In this document: one piece after another, positions 55,908 through 64,000 of the stretch
How the letters are laid out: every line of letters starts with the position of its first letter
Numbering within the stretch: position 1 is the first letter of the stretch
Assembly: GCA_913062645.1 (NCBI GenBank)
Contig: CAJXVW010000001.1
Coordinates: 1,116,001 to 1,180,000, forward strand
DNA: 64,000 nt
Direction: 5' to 3'
Source of the DNA: an uncultured Mycoplasmatota bacterium
GTDB taxonomy: Bacteria; Bacillota_I; Bacilli_A; Izemoplasmatales; Izemoplasmataceae
Position numbers and translations under genes: made by a program
The notes under the pieces: model-generated
The model's input: only the letters and a program-made list of their open reading frames with translations
Told to the model about the DNA's origin: nothing
The model's database searches: none

Positions 55908-57128
55908 TTACAGTTTGTAAACACCTTTTACTGATGTAATATTTTTGGTATCAAGGATGTATAGATCTTTGATATCATTTATCTTCTCTAGTATCTCATT
56001 GTGAGCAACCATGATTACCATCAATTCTATCGAGTTGATGAACTCATCAAACTGAAACAATTGATTCGAAACTAGTTGTTCTTTTATATATGGATCATAT
56101 ACTTTATATCCATGTAACAGATTCTTTTCAAGTTGAGTTATCAATTGTAAGGTTGGGCTTTCTCTAGTATCATCAACATTTTCTTTGTATGTTATCCCAT
56201 AAAGTCCGACCTTTGAAAAATCTTTCATACGATGTTCTTTCATAATGAAACGAATCCTATCAAGAACAAATCGAGGCATTGAATCATTCACTTCTCTTGC
56301 TGATAATATTAGTTTTGTTAGTTTTGGGTAATCTCCAACTAAGAACCAAGGATCAACAGAGATACAATGACCACCCACTCCAGGTCCAGGTCTTAAAATA
56401 TTCACTCTTGGGTGCTTATTCGCAATTCGAATTATCTCATAAACATCCATGTTGTCAGCTCTGCAAATCTTTGCAAGTTCATTGGCAAACGCGATATTAA
56501 CATCACGGAATGTATTTTCAACCACTTTTGACATCTCTGCAGATCTAATATCTGTCAACACAATTTCACCTTGACAAAACTTTTTGTAGATATTTTTTAC
56601 CTTTTCAGCTGTTTCAAGATCATCTGCACCAATTGTTCGCGAGTTATTAACCAACTCATAAATCATATTCCCAGGAATTATTCTCTCAGGTGCATGAACT
56701 AGATGAATATCAGTGCCAACGGTTAGCCCATTTCGTTCAACCTCAGGTCGAATGTACTTGTCAATAGATCCAGGTGATATGGTTGATTCAATTATTATAA
56801 TTGAACCCATCTCGCAGACTTCAATAATCGAGTTTATCGCTGATATCACGTATGACGGATCCAACTTTTTATTCAAGTGAAGATACGGAGTTGGAACTGC
56901 AACAATATAAAGGCTTGTTTTGTGGTACTCTGTCGTGAACTCGATATTTCCGCTCGCAGCATTAAAGAGCTCACTCAAACCTTGTTCTTCGAATGAAAGT
57001 TTCCCTTCAGTGAGTTTTTCTACCAATTTTTCATCATAATCTGTACCTACAACCCTGATTCCACTTTTCGCCAACATCAATGCAGTTGGCAAGCCAATGT
57101 AACCCAAACCAATAACATTCACAAACAT
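55908..57128 (-). CDS. wecC: UDP-N-acetyl-D-mannosamine dehydrogenase
   Basis: A protein of 406 residues. VNVIGLGYIGLPTALMLAKSG is the NAD site, VAVPTPYLH and IIESTISPGS follow, and GPGVGGHCISVDPWFLV contains the catalytic Cys. The SVDPWFLV form fits ManNAc dehydrogenases rather than UDP-Glc dehydrogenases. It makes UDP-ManNAcA from the WecB product. GAGGTGA lies 5 nt before the ATG. It differs clearly from the WbpA-like dehydrogenase elsewhere in the locus. Confidence 0.93.
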   Translation of the reverse strand: MFVNVIGLGYIGLPTALMLAKSGIRVVGTDYDEKLVEKLTEGKLSFEEQGLSELFNAASGNIEFTTEYHKTSLYIVAVPTPYLHLNKKLDPSYVISAINSIIEVCEMGSIIIIESTISPGSIDKYIRPEVERNGLTVGTDIHLVHAPERIIPGNMIYELVNNSRTIGADDLETAEKVKNIYKKFCQGEIVLTDIRSAEMSKVVENTFRDVNIAFANELAKICRADNMDVYEIIRIANKHPRVNILRPGPGVGGHCISVDPWFLVGDYPKLTKLILSAREVNDSMPRFVLDRIRFIMKEHRMKDFSKVGLYGITYKENVDDTRESPTLQLITQLEKNLLHGYKVYDPYIKEQLVSNQLFQFDEFINSIELMVIMVAHNEILEKINDIKDLYILDTKNITSVKGVYKL

Positions 57129-57132
57129 ACCT

Positions 57133-58998
57133 TCACCTCGATAATAAGTTGATTTTTATTTTGCTCCGAAATATGTTGTCTCTCTCTTTCAGCATCTGGA
57201 AAGAAACTCTTGAACAGTTTTTCTTGTCTAAATATCGGCCACTATAAATACATTGACTAATCTCCCACTTGCAGTTTGAAGTCACCAATGCTAAAATCTT
57301 TCCTTCGAATGATATTTGAATCGCATCGTCAATTATTTGAAGATCACAACAGGTATGAAAATTTACAAATGCGTTGTTTTCTGTTGTAGATACTTTATCA
57401 AAAATGTCAACACTATCCATTCCACAAATAGCTTTTCGTTCATGCAAATAGCCATTTCTTGACTCATATGATCCAATATACTGGTTCCCATTCAGTTCTA
57501 CACTCTTCCTTTTTGACCAGTCAAAAACCATAAATGGTGGTAGATAGTTCATTTGCTGTATCCCGTGGATACTTACCGTGTTGTGCGAGAGATTGCTCAG
57601 TAAGATTGGCATCAAATCACTAGAGTATGAATATGTTCCTAAATCACATAACAGGTTTGTGTCTCCTAGCCACATGTCAACATGATTTTGATCCATATGC
57701 GACGGACGAGACTTAAAATTATTGTTTATGACCATCAGCCTTACTCTATCATTCATAAGGGTAAAAATACCAGCCTCATCATATGCATTATTTGAGGAAT
57801 TAATTTCTTTATAAATACTGCTAGGCTTTCCCATCCATATTCTTTTTTCTGAGTGAGTTCCGTACTTGTATGGAGTGGTGTTATCAATCAATGCAAGCAC
57901 AGTATCTATCGTACTACGATAATCTCTATTGTCTGAACTAGTAATCGGGAACAACAATGCCCCATCATTTGGACCATAATTTGGTACAAATCCTTCGGGA
58001 CTAGAATTATTATACAATAAATGAGCGCTATTTCTAATTTTCGCTAGATTTTTGCTTGAAATCAGGTTCTCTATTTGGAAAATCGTCATCAAGAAGGAGA
58101 GTAAATCCAAAACAAATCTTTGGTAGTTGAATGACTTTTGGATATATCCTCCATCTAATGAAAACTGGTAATCAATCTCTTTGTTGAGCAGTTTGACTGA
58201 CCGATGAAATCTAGGGTAGTTATTCTCTAAATGTGATCCAATCAAAAGTCCTGCAATTTCAGATAGTGTATGATTGTTTCTGATGCACCGGTGTGCATAG
58301 AAAAAATTTGATAATACTTTTCGATAACTATCATTTACAATTTTTGTAACATTCTTATCATCAAAAGAAGTTGTGAGTCCATAAGATTTGAAAACAGAAT
58401 ATACAACTAGGATATTGATACTTCGAAGCGTTGCCTCCTGCCCACACTTAAAATTTGCACCAAAAGAGTATTCGTTTTTCTTCACCCAGTCTGAAATTTG
58501 ATCAGAAAAAGACTGATAGTACTTTTTATCTTTTGTCAGGATGTATGCTCGTGCAAGTGGATACGCATGAGAGAATCTGGAAGCTTCCCATATAAGTTTT
58601 ATATCGCCTCTAACAGGATCAAAATCTGATATCTGAAACCATTTCTTATTTCTGTCTTCTGTTTCATTATTCATCGGATTCATATGCCAGTTAATGGGAT
58701 AACCATAATCTAAATCCAGCCACCCAAACGCTTTAATTGTTCCGTTTAGCACATTATTAGCTTCCGAGACAATCTTATCTTTCTCATTTCCTGGCAGATC
58801 ATCTAAAAATCTCTCGACCTCATCGCGAGGAAATGTATATAGATCCAAATCCCATATTTGTGATTTATGTTCAAAAATAAAATCTAGACTTGGGATTCTT
58901 CTTAGCACAAATAGTTTTATGCTATAGAGGGTGCGAAAAACTACCCAGGGAAGCCCATAATCGCGAATGATTGACAAGATTGTAATCATCTTTTTCAT
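57133..58998 (-). CDS. Heparinase II/III-family protein
   Basis: A protein of 621 residues. It has a helical alpha/alpha toroid N-terminal half (FGWLDLDYGYPINWHMNP, IRNNHTLSEIAGLLIG, DGGYIQKSFNYQRFVLD) and a beta-sandwich C-terminal half. The Asn-His and Tyr positions of the lyase active site appear present. There is no clear signal peptide, only a hydrophobic N-terminal stretch. Family members cleave uronate-containing glycans; in biosynthesis loci their role may be epimerisation, trimming or release. Given two uronic acid pathways in the same operon, a uronate-containing product is plausible. The start overlaps the stop of the next glycosyltransferase gene. Confidence 0.87.
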   Translation of the reverse strand: MKKMITILSIIRDYGLPWVVFRTLYSIKLFVLRRIPSLDFIFEHKSQIWDLDLYTFPRDEVERFLDDLPGNEKDKIVSEANNVLNGTIKAFGWLDLDYGYPINWHMNPMNNETEDRNKKWFQISDFDPVRGDIKLIWEASRFSHAYPLARAYILTKDKKYYQSFSDQISDWVKKNEYSFGANFKCGQEATLRSINILVVYSVFKSYGLTTSFDDKNVTKIVNDSYRKVLSNFFYAHRCIRNNHTLSEIAGLLIGSHLENNYPRFHRSVKLLNKEIDYQFSLDGGYIQKSFNYQRFVLDLLSFLMTIFQIENLISSKNLAKIRNSAHLLYNNSSPEGFVPNYGPNDGALLFPITSSDNRDYRSTIDTVLALIDNTTPYKYGTHSEKRIWMGKPSSIYKEINSSNNAYDEAGIFTLMNDRVRLMVINNNFKSRPSHMDQNHVDMWLGDTNLLCDLGTYSYSSDLMPILLSNLSHNTVSIHGIQQMNYLPPFMVFDWSKRKSVELNGNQYIGSYESRNGYLHERKAICGMDSVDIFDKVSTTENNAFVNFHTCCDLQIIDDAIQISFEGKILALVTSNCKWEISQCIYSGRYLDKKNCSRVSFQMLKERDNIFRSKIKINLLSR

Positions 58999-60248
58999 AA
59001 GCCTTCAAACACCTTTGCTAGCTTAATAGTCAATGATTTGAAATCAAAGTCTCTCGCACCTAATTGCCCGTTAATACCAAAGGACTCTAATTGCGCCTTA
59101 GGTTGTTCAAACATAGCAATAATTGCCTTAGCAATATCTACACCCGAAGGATTTGACAACTCAATACCACAATTATATTTTTCAATTATGGAGTATCCCA
59201 TCTTTACTGTCGAGAGTATTGGTTTGCCTGAAGCCATATATTCGAACAACTTATTTGAACTACTACCTCTCTCCCAATTGTATTTCGTTTGTGAGTAGTT
59301 TAAAATATTGAGAGATGATTTGCTCAAAATATATGGGATCATTTCCTTTTTTACTTGACCTTTAAATACAATGTTATTCAAGCCTTCGCTTGTAATAATA
59401 CTCTCAAGTCTCTCTCTTTCACTTCCGTCACCATAAATTAGGAACTTGATACGATCTTCGTTCCTCAACGCAATCGCTGCATCTACAATCTTCTCCAAGT
59501 TATTAACAGGTCGTATTGCACCTACATAAATAACTTTGAACAACTCGGATTTTAAATCCTCATCATATAATTCTGTACTCTCGATTTGGCTGAAATATTG
59601 GTGTAAATCGATTCCATTATTTATATAATGGACTCTCTGAAGGTCGATCGGTCCACCTTGTTCGATTGTCCATCCTCTCTCAACAAGATATTGATGATCC
59701 CCCTCCTTTAAGAATATGATCGAATTTGATTTCTTATACATCCATTTTTCACCAAGAACTAATAATCTACCTAAAATGCTTTTTTCTTTTGCTCTATCAA
59801 AAGCAAATATTGCCTCAGGCCATAAATCCCTAATCTCTGACACGACAGGTACGTTTAGTCTATTTGCAATCTTTATACCTGCTACAATGGTCAATGGATG
59901 TACGCTAGATGCATAAATAATATCAGGTTTTCCATAAATCTTCATGATTTCTTTATAACTTAACATCAAGTTCACATAGAATGATATCATATTCTTTAAT
60001 CGAGACAAACCATTACCTTTATATGACGAAGATTTGACAAACACAAACGGGACTTCTTTGTCAGATCTATTAACTATCCTGTTTCGCGTTTTAGTAATTT
60101 GAGCGTCTACTGTATGTAGAGTGCTAGCTGATATTATTAGTGGTGAGTAGCCGGATTTTGACAAGTATTTTGCAAACCAATAGTGTCTACCACCTTCGTT
60201 TATATACATTTCGGTTGCATAGTGGTTCATGATCCAAACATTCTTCAT
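58995..60248 (-). CDS. Glycosyltransferase family 4, WbuB-like
   Basis: A protein of 417 residues. The start VWIMNHYATEMYINEGGRHYWFAKYL, VVSEIRDLWPEAI, VIYVGAIRPVNNLEKI and RGSSSNKLFEYMASGKPIL fit the WbuB group that typically adds N-acetyl-fucosamine-type or related amino sugars. Its position next to the initiating transferase suggests it adds an early sugar. It starts inside the stop of the 34-residue ORF (ATGA overlap). Confidence 0.88.
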   Translation of the reverse strand: MKNVWIMNHYATEMYINEGGRHYWFAKYLSKSGYSPLIISASTLHTVDAQITKTRNRIVNRSDKEVPFVFVKSSSYKGNGLSRLKNMISFYVNLMLSYKEIMKIYGKPDIIYASSVHPLTIVAGIKIANRLNVPVVSEIRDLWPEAIFAFDRAKEKSILGRLLVLGEKWMYKKSNSIIFLKEGDHQYLVERGWTIEQGGPIDLQRVHYINNGIDLHQYFSQIESTELYDEDLKSELFKVIYVGAIRPVNNLEKIVDAAIALRNEDRIKFLIYGDGSERERLESIITSEGLNNIVFKGQVKKEMIPYILSKSSLNILNYSQTKYNWERGSSSNKLFEYMASGKPILSTVKMGYSIIEKYNCGIELSNPSGVDIAKAIIAMFEQPKAQLESFGINGQLGARDFDFKSLTIKLAKVFEGL

Positions 60249-60349
60249 ATTCTAAACCCTGGTCCATCTGGAATATTTTCAGATTTCTCATTTTTCTTGA
60301 TAGTTATTATTTCAATGGATTTAGGTCCAATAATGAGTTTTGATTTCAT
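60245..60349 (-). CDS. 34-residue ORF with strong ribosome site
   Basis: A short reading frame fills the gap between the initiating transferase and the WbuB-like gene. It has a perfect GGAGGT site 4-5 nt before its ATG and ends by overlapping the next ATG as ATGA. The peptide is MKSKLIIGPKSIEIITI followed by a charged, Gly/Pro-rich tail ending GPGFRI. It matches nothing I recognise. It could be a functional small protein, a leader that tunes translation of the glycosyltransferase, or the remains of a larger gene. Confidence 0.6.
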   Translation of the reverse strand: MKSKLIIGPKSIEIITIKKNEKSENIPDGPGFRI

Positions 60350-60364
60350 ATGTACCTCCATTTT

Positions 60365-60991
60365 TTATCGAACATCACCTTTAAATTTTTCCATCGTAAC
60401 AGATGTGTTCGATGATATTCCAGATCGATTAAGGACTTTTTTGATTGTTTTCAGAACCAAAACTAAGTCGAAAACGAAGGAAATATTATCAATGTATTTA
60501 ATATCCAGTTCAAACTTTTGATTCCAACTTATCGCATTTCTCCCCTCAACCTGTGCTAAACCAGACAATCCTGGTCTTACTTCGTGTCGGCGTTTTTGCT
60601 TACTGTTATATAACGGAAGATACTCCACTAATAATGGCCTTGGGCCAATAATACTCATATCACCTTTAAGCACATTCCATAGGCTGGGCAACTCATCAAT
60701 ACTTAGTGATCGGATAAATTTCCCTACTTTTGTTAATCTGTGCTTATCTGGCAATGGGTGCCCTTCTTTATCACAATCATTCGTCATTGATCTAAATTTA
60801 TATAACTTGAACAAACTTTCGTCTTTTCCAGGCCTTTCTTGAATAAATAGAACTGGTGAGCCTAATGCTACACGAACAACTAAAGCAACAATAAGCAACA
60901 AGGGACTAAGTATTATGAGTGCAACTAACGATAGAACTATATCCAGCAAACGTTTGAAAAATCTCTCGTATAGACCTTTTCGCCTAATCAT
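60365..60991 (-). CDS. Initiating phosphoglycosyltransferase (bacterial sugar transferase)
   Basis: A protein of 208 residues with one N-terminal membrane segment (LLDIVLSLVALIILSPLLLIVAL). It is a monotopic PglC/WcaJ-type enzyme: QERPGKDESLFKLYKFRSM, SIDELPSLWNVLKGDMS with the catalytic Asp-Glu pair, and IGPRPLLVEYLP and RHEVRPGLSGLAQV. It transfers a sugar phosphate to undecaprenyl phosphate, starting the repeat unit. The small size fits PglC-like members that use bacillosamine-type sugars, matching the adjacent aminotransferase. Overlaps that gene by 4 bp. Confidence 0.93.
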   Translation of the reverse strand: MIRRKGLYERFFKRLLDIVLSLVALIILSPLLLIVALVVRVALGSPVLFIQERPGKDESLFKLYKFRSMTNDCDKEGHPLPDKHRLTKVGKFIRSLSIDELPSLWNVLKGDMSIIGPRPLLVEYLPLYNSKQKRRHEVRPGLSGLAQVEGRNAISWNQKFELDIKYIDNISFVFDLVLVLKTIKKVLNRSGISSNTSVTMEKFKGDVR

Positions 60992-62103
60992 TTCCTATAT
61001 AGTCCCAATATTCTTTCAATGACAGTCTTTTGAACAGTAATATTCATTTTGGTATCACTAGGTAGACAAATGCCATTTCGAAATAATGTGTCTGCAACAT
61101 TTGCACCCACAAAATCATACATCTCGAAAACTGGCTGCCTGTGCATCGGCTTCCAAAGTGGACGCGATTCAATATTCTCTTCATTTAGGGATTCAATAAT
61201 GTGATTTGGTCTTACAGACCCTATTAACGTTATTGAGGAAAGCCAGCAATTCGGACTATTCCAATCGTTAATTGGCATAAAAGTGATATCAGATATACCT
61301 TTCAATCGCTCCCTGTAGTAGTTGAAAATTTCTTGTTTCCTTTTTACTCTCTCATCTAAAACCTTCATCTGTCCTCTACCGATCCCAGCAAGTACATTAC
61401 TCATTCGATAGTTATATCCAATCTCACTATGTTGGTAGTGTCTAGCTTTGTCTCTTGATTGTGTTGCCCAAAAACGTACTTTTTCTATATGTTCTTTGTT
61501 TTTTGAAACTAACATGCCGCCACCAGATGTTGTGATGATCTTATTTCCATTAAAACTAAATATGCCAAAATCACCAAACGTGCCAGTGTGTTTACCTTTA
61601 TATGTTGTACCAAGTGATTCTGCTGCATCTTCAATCAAGGTAACATTGTACTTTTTGCACAGTTCGACAATCTTATCCATATCAGCCGCCAAACCATACA
61701 AATGAACCACAATGACCGCTTTGGCTTGGGGGTATTTGATAAGTGCTTGTTCCAAATATTTCGGACTCATATTCCACGTTTCATAATCGCTATCAACAAA
61801 CACTGGAATCGCCTTCTCATAAATGATCGGGTTTGCAGTAGCTGAAAAAGTTAAGGATTGACAAATGACAATATCCCCTTGACTCACACCAGCAGCCTTA
61901 AGAGCCATATGAATCGCAGCCGTACCAGAGATTAATGCAGCTGCGTGTTCAGCGCCAACATATTCTGCAAACTCCTTTTCGAACATGTCAACGTTAGGTC
62001 CCAACGGAGCGATCCAATTGGTATCAAAGGCTTCTTTAACATATTGAAGCTCAAATCCTTCTTCACTCATGTGTGGAGAAGATAAGTAGATTTTTTCTTT
62101 CAT
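60988..62103 (-). CDS. DegT/DnrJ aminotransferase, EpsN/PglE-like
   Basis: A PLP enzyme of 371 residues. The start KEKIYLSSPHMSEEGFELQYV...FDTNWIAPLGPNVDMFE closely matches the EpsN/PglE type, which forms UDP-4-amino-4,6-dideoxy-GlcNAc on the way to N,N'-diacetylbacillosamine. ISGTAAIHMAL and FSFNGNKIITTSGGG (PLP Lys) are present. The 4,6-dehydratase (PglF/EpsC) and acetyltransferase (PglD/EpsM) are not in the window and may lie beyond the right edge. The second of two adjacent start codons (ATG) is used. Confidence 0.9.
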   Translation of the reverse strand: MKEKIYLSSPHMSEEGFELQYVKEAFDTNWIAPLGPNVDMFEKEFAEYVGAEHAAALISGTAAIHMALKAAGVSQGDIVICQSLTFSATANPIIYEKAIPVFVDSDYETWNMSPKYLEQALIKYPQAKAVIVVHLYGLAADMDKIVELCKKYNVTLIEDAAESLGTTYKGKHTGTFGDFGIFSFNGNKIITTSGGGMLVSKNKEHIEKVRFWATQSRDKARHYQHSEIGYNYRMSNVLAGIGRGQMKVLDERVKRKQEIFNYYRERLKGISDITFMPINDWNSPNCWLSSITLIGSVRPNHIIESLNEENIESRPLWKPMHRQPVFEMYDFVGANVADTLFRNGICLPSDTKMNITVQKTVIERILGLYRK

Positions 62104-62133
62104 CAATTACTCATCCTTCATACAGTTTGACTA

Positions 62134-62826
62134 CTAGATAGTTTTGTCATTTTCGATAGATTCACACAATATTCGTTTTATCTCAACTAGAGATTGAACG
62201 GCATATTTTTCTTTAACATTCTGATAGTATTCTTTATCTTTGTAGTAACTATCTCTGTAGATTCTGACAGTAGTTATAGGCAACTGAGAACCCACATAAA
62301 AGTCCTTCTCCGGATTGTCCCCTATGTACATCATTTCAGTGTAATCGACTTGTAATTTCTCTTTAGCTTTTTCAAATGGGAGCAAATCTGGTTTCCAGTG
62401 TTCTCTTCCAAATTCATCTGATAGAATGATTGCTTTGAATGAATAGCTCATTTTGAGAGCGTTTAGTTTTTTTTGCTGCGTTTCCAAATAACCATCCGAA
62501 ATAATACCAAGTATGTAATCTTCCTGTGCCAAATAATCCAAAATTGCTTCAGCGTCGGGAATCAACTGGATGTTTGGCGAATGACACCGATATTCTTGCA
62601 CCAAATCATCAACAGACACATTCTTAAGATCCAAACATTCAATCAGTCTATCAAATACCTTTACTGGACTATCATGATGTAAATCCATTAGTGTATTAAA
62701 AATCTCATTTTCACTAGTTCCGGATACGTCTGATATATAATTAGAAACATGCTTGAATCCACTCAAAACATAATCCTTTTCATAGATTAGAGTGTCATCT
62801 AAATCAAAAATAACAGCCTTGATCAT
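62134..62826 (-). CDS. HAD-family hydrolase
   Basis: A protein of 230 residues. Motif I is IFDLDDTLIYEKD, motif II is GIISDG, the Lys is in GREHWKPDLLPFE, and motif IV is MMYIGDNPEKD. A helical cap lies between motifs I and II, so it is a C1-type phosphatase of small molecules. Its place next to an ATP-grasp protein in a glycan locus suggests action on a sugar or sugar-substituent phosphate; the substrate is unknown. It overlaps the ATP-grasp gene by 4 bp. Confidence 0.88.
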   Translation of the reverse strand: MIKAVIFDLDDTLIYEKDYVLSGFKHVSNYISDVSGTSENEIFNTLMDLHHDSPVKVFDRLIECLDLKNVSVDDLVQEYRCHSPNIQLIPDAEAILDYLAQEDYILGIISDGYLETQQKKLNALKMSYSFKAIILSDEFGREHWKPDLLPFEKAKEKLQVDYTEMMYIGDNPEKDFYVGSQLPITTVRIYRDSYYKDKEYYQNVKEKYAVQSLVEIKRILCESIENDKTI

Positions 62827-63794
62827 GAATCAAAATCCTGAAGTCTGATGCTTTGATCAAATCTTAAGAAAACCGTCTTATCTTCATAATCGTCTTGGTA
62901 CTCGAGACTTTTGCCCATCAAGAGCAAATAGAGATTTTGACATGAATTTGCACCATTCATTATGCTCATCGGAGCACCGCCGCCAAATCTGGGGTTGACT
63001 TCAATGTATTTTATGTCTGTAGGTGATTTCATCAATTGAACAGTGACATGACCTATTGGCTTAAGCACATTCATCAAGCGAATCACATCAGCGATGATTT
63101 CTTCGTCTTTGACAATCATACCTTTGGAGATTTCTCCAGCTCTTACAGCCATACGTAATCTAGGTACAACTGATATGATCTTGGAATCAAAGTCTAGGAA
63201 AACATCTACAGTGAACTCCTGTCCAGTTAAATACTCCTGAACCATCGGTTCTTTTGTTGTTTTCAGTAGGAACCGAAGTTCATCCGCGTCATTCACCCGT
63301 TTTGCTCCAATACTAGAGCTTCCACTTTTGGGTTTAATAAAGAGTGGAAACTCCATTTTTGAAAAATCCATACTTGACGGATCATAAACCTTGGGACTTC
63401 CAAACCTATGTTCCACTAGAAACTCATGCGTCAGTAACTTATCAGCGCAAATTGATATCACACTAGGATTGGATACCAGAACAATCGCTCCCGATTCATC
63501 TCTTATTCGCTCTCTATTTCTCGAAAGCAATTCCAACTCAGTATCGATAGTAGGTACTACCAATCGAATAGACTCATGGATGCAAATGTTGATAATCTCG
63601 TCAATGTATGTTGAGCCGTCTATACGTGGAAGAAGGTAACGTTTGTCAGCAAAATATAGTGCTGGCGCATATTTAGAACAGTCTCCAGCAACAATTTGAC
63701 TTTGTATGCCAAGCGATTTTGCTGCACCCTTGAATAAATTTACCAGTTCAACTCTTCTACCTGCGCTTAATATTAGGACATTGTAGGTTTCCAT
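62823..63794 (-). CDS. ATP-grasp ligase (carbamoyl-phosphate-synthase-like)
   Basis: A protein of 323 residues. NVLILSAGRRVELVNLFKGAA is the PreATP-grasp start, FPLFIKPKSGSSSIGAKRV holds the ATP-binding Lys, MVQEYLTGQEFTVDVFLD follows, and YIEVNPRFGGGAPMS carries the metal ligands. Similar enzymes ligate amino acids or other carboxylates. Together with the neighbouring HAD phosphatase it could add a substituent to a sugar, or belong to a nucleotide-sugar side branch. AAGGGTGAT precedes the ATG. Confidence 0.87.
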   Translation of the reverse strand: METYNVLILSAGRRVELVNLFKGAAKSLGIQSQIVAGDCSKYAPALYFADKRYLLPRIDGSTYIDEIINICIHESIRLVVPTIDTELELLSRNRERIRDESGAIVLVSNPSVISICADKLLTHEFLVEHRFGSPKVYDPSSMDFSKMEFPLFIKPKSGSSSIGAKRVNDADELRFLLKTTKEPMVQEYLTGQEFTVDVFLDFDSKIISVVPRLRMAVRAGEISKGMIVKDEEIIADVIRLMNVLKPIGHVTVQLMKSPTDIKYIEVNPRFGGGAPMSIMNGANSCQNLYLLLMGKSLEYQDDYEDKTVFLRFDQSIRLQDFDS

Positions 63795-63818
63795 TAAATC
63801 ACCCTTTGTAATGAATGA

Positions 63819-64000
63819 CTAGTTAAAGAAAGATAGTACTTTAGAATCCGGTTCATTGAGATTCTTCAATCTGGCAATGATCATTGTTTGATTTGTGTAA
63901 CTAGAGACTAGTACTCCGTCATGGTTGATGTTGGCGAGTTCAGATGGGGGAAGGATGTTTGATCCTACAATCTGTGTTCCATACTTTTCCTCATTATCGT
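63819..64000 (-). CDS. C-terminal end of a gene continuing beyond the right edge
   Basis: An open minus-strand frame enters from the edge and ends with TAG at 63819-63821; 59 residues are visible. It includes DGVLVSSYTNQTMIIARLK, a Rossmann-like beta-strand/helix pattern seen at the end of some sugar-modifying or methyltransferase-type proteins. The family cannot be assigned. It ends 24 bp before the ATP-grasp gene, so it belongs to the same operon. Confidence 0.65.
   Translation of the reverse strand, partial: DNEEKYGTQIVGSNILPPSELANINHDGVLVSSYTNQTMIIARLKNLNEPDSKVLSFFN

Overview
The window looks like chromosome from a Bacillota/Mollicutes-type bacterium that uses the standard genetic code. 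TGA is a normal stop, strong AGGAGG-type ribosome sites precede most genes, and the gene neighbourhoods are classic Bacillus-like ones (DUF177-rpmF, dnaD-nth, rsgA-rpe-thiN-rpmB-fakA-recG-plsX-rnc, CIRCE-groESL). Coding DNA up to about 38.2 kb is fairly GC-rich. The combination would fit a lineage such as Izemoplasmatales, but that assignment is an inference from gene content only.

Layout. 0-4 kb: the end of a HEXXH metallopeptidase gene and a GH38 alpha-mannosidase. 4.1-4.4 kb: two tRNA-Gly genes. 4.4-8.4 kb: rsmH, rpmF, DUF177, tmcAL and an Mrp/SalA-type ATPase. 8.4-12 kb: an XRE-TPR regulator and CIRCE-controlled groES-groEL. 12-14 kb: a repeat-rich surface lipoprotein. 14-24.2 kb: housekeeping genes nth, dnaD, rnc, plsX, recG, fakA, a methyltransferase, rpmB, thiN, rpe and rsgA. 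24.3-28.1 kb: a BusR-like regulator followed by a three-gene glycine betaine ABC transporter, which suggests osmotic control by cyclic di-AMP. 28.2-30.7 kb: a TetR regulator and a divergent CPA2 cation/proton antiporter, separated by a regulatory region rich in inverted repeats. 30.8-34.2 kb: hydrolase, LLM oxidoreductase, orphan Opp-type permease and GNAT genes. 34.5-38.3 kb: a TetR - ABC ATPase - FtsX-like permease operon with a clear double operator.

38.3-40.5 kb is an AT-rich island with three same-strand genes: a small class III nucleotide-cyclase-like protein, a DUF3307 membrane protein and a second cyclase-like protein. This is the best candidate in the window for a little-described system. 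I read it as a possible cyclic-nucleotide signalling or Pycsar-like defence module, but the function is not shown by sequence alone.

40.7-64 kb: rlmN, which appears to start at a CTG codon and changes base composition within the gene, then a roughly 22 kb AT-rich surface polysaccharide locus all on the minus strand. It encodes a wbpA/B/D/E-like pathway to a diacetamido-dideoxy-glucuronic acid, wecB/wecC for UDP-ManNAcA, an EpsN/PglE-like aminotransferase, an initiating phosphoglycosyltransferase, three glycosyltransferases, a flippase, a candidate polymerase, a CapK-like adenylate-forming enzyme, a bi-domain oxidoreductase with a heparinase-like protein, a 34-residue coupled ORF, and HAD and ATP-grasp enzymes. 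The locus continues past the right edge.
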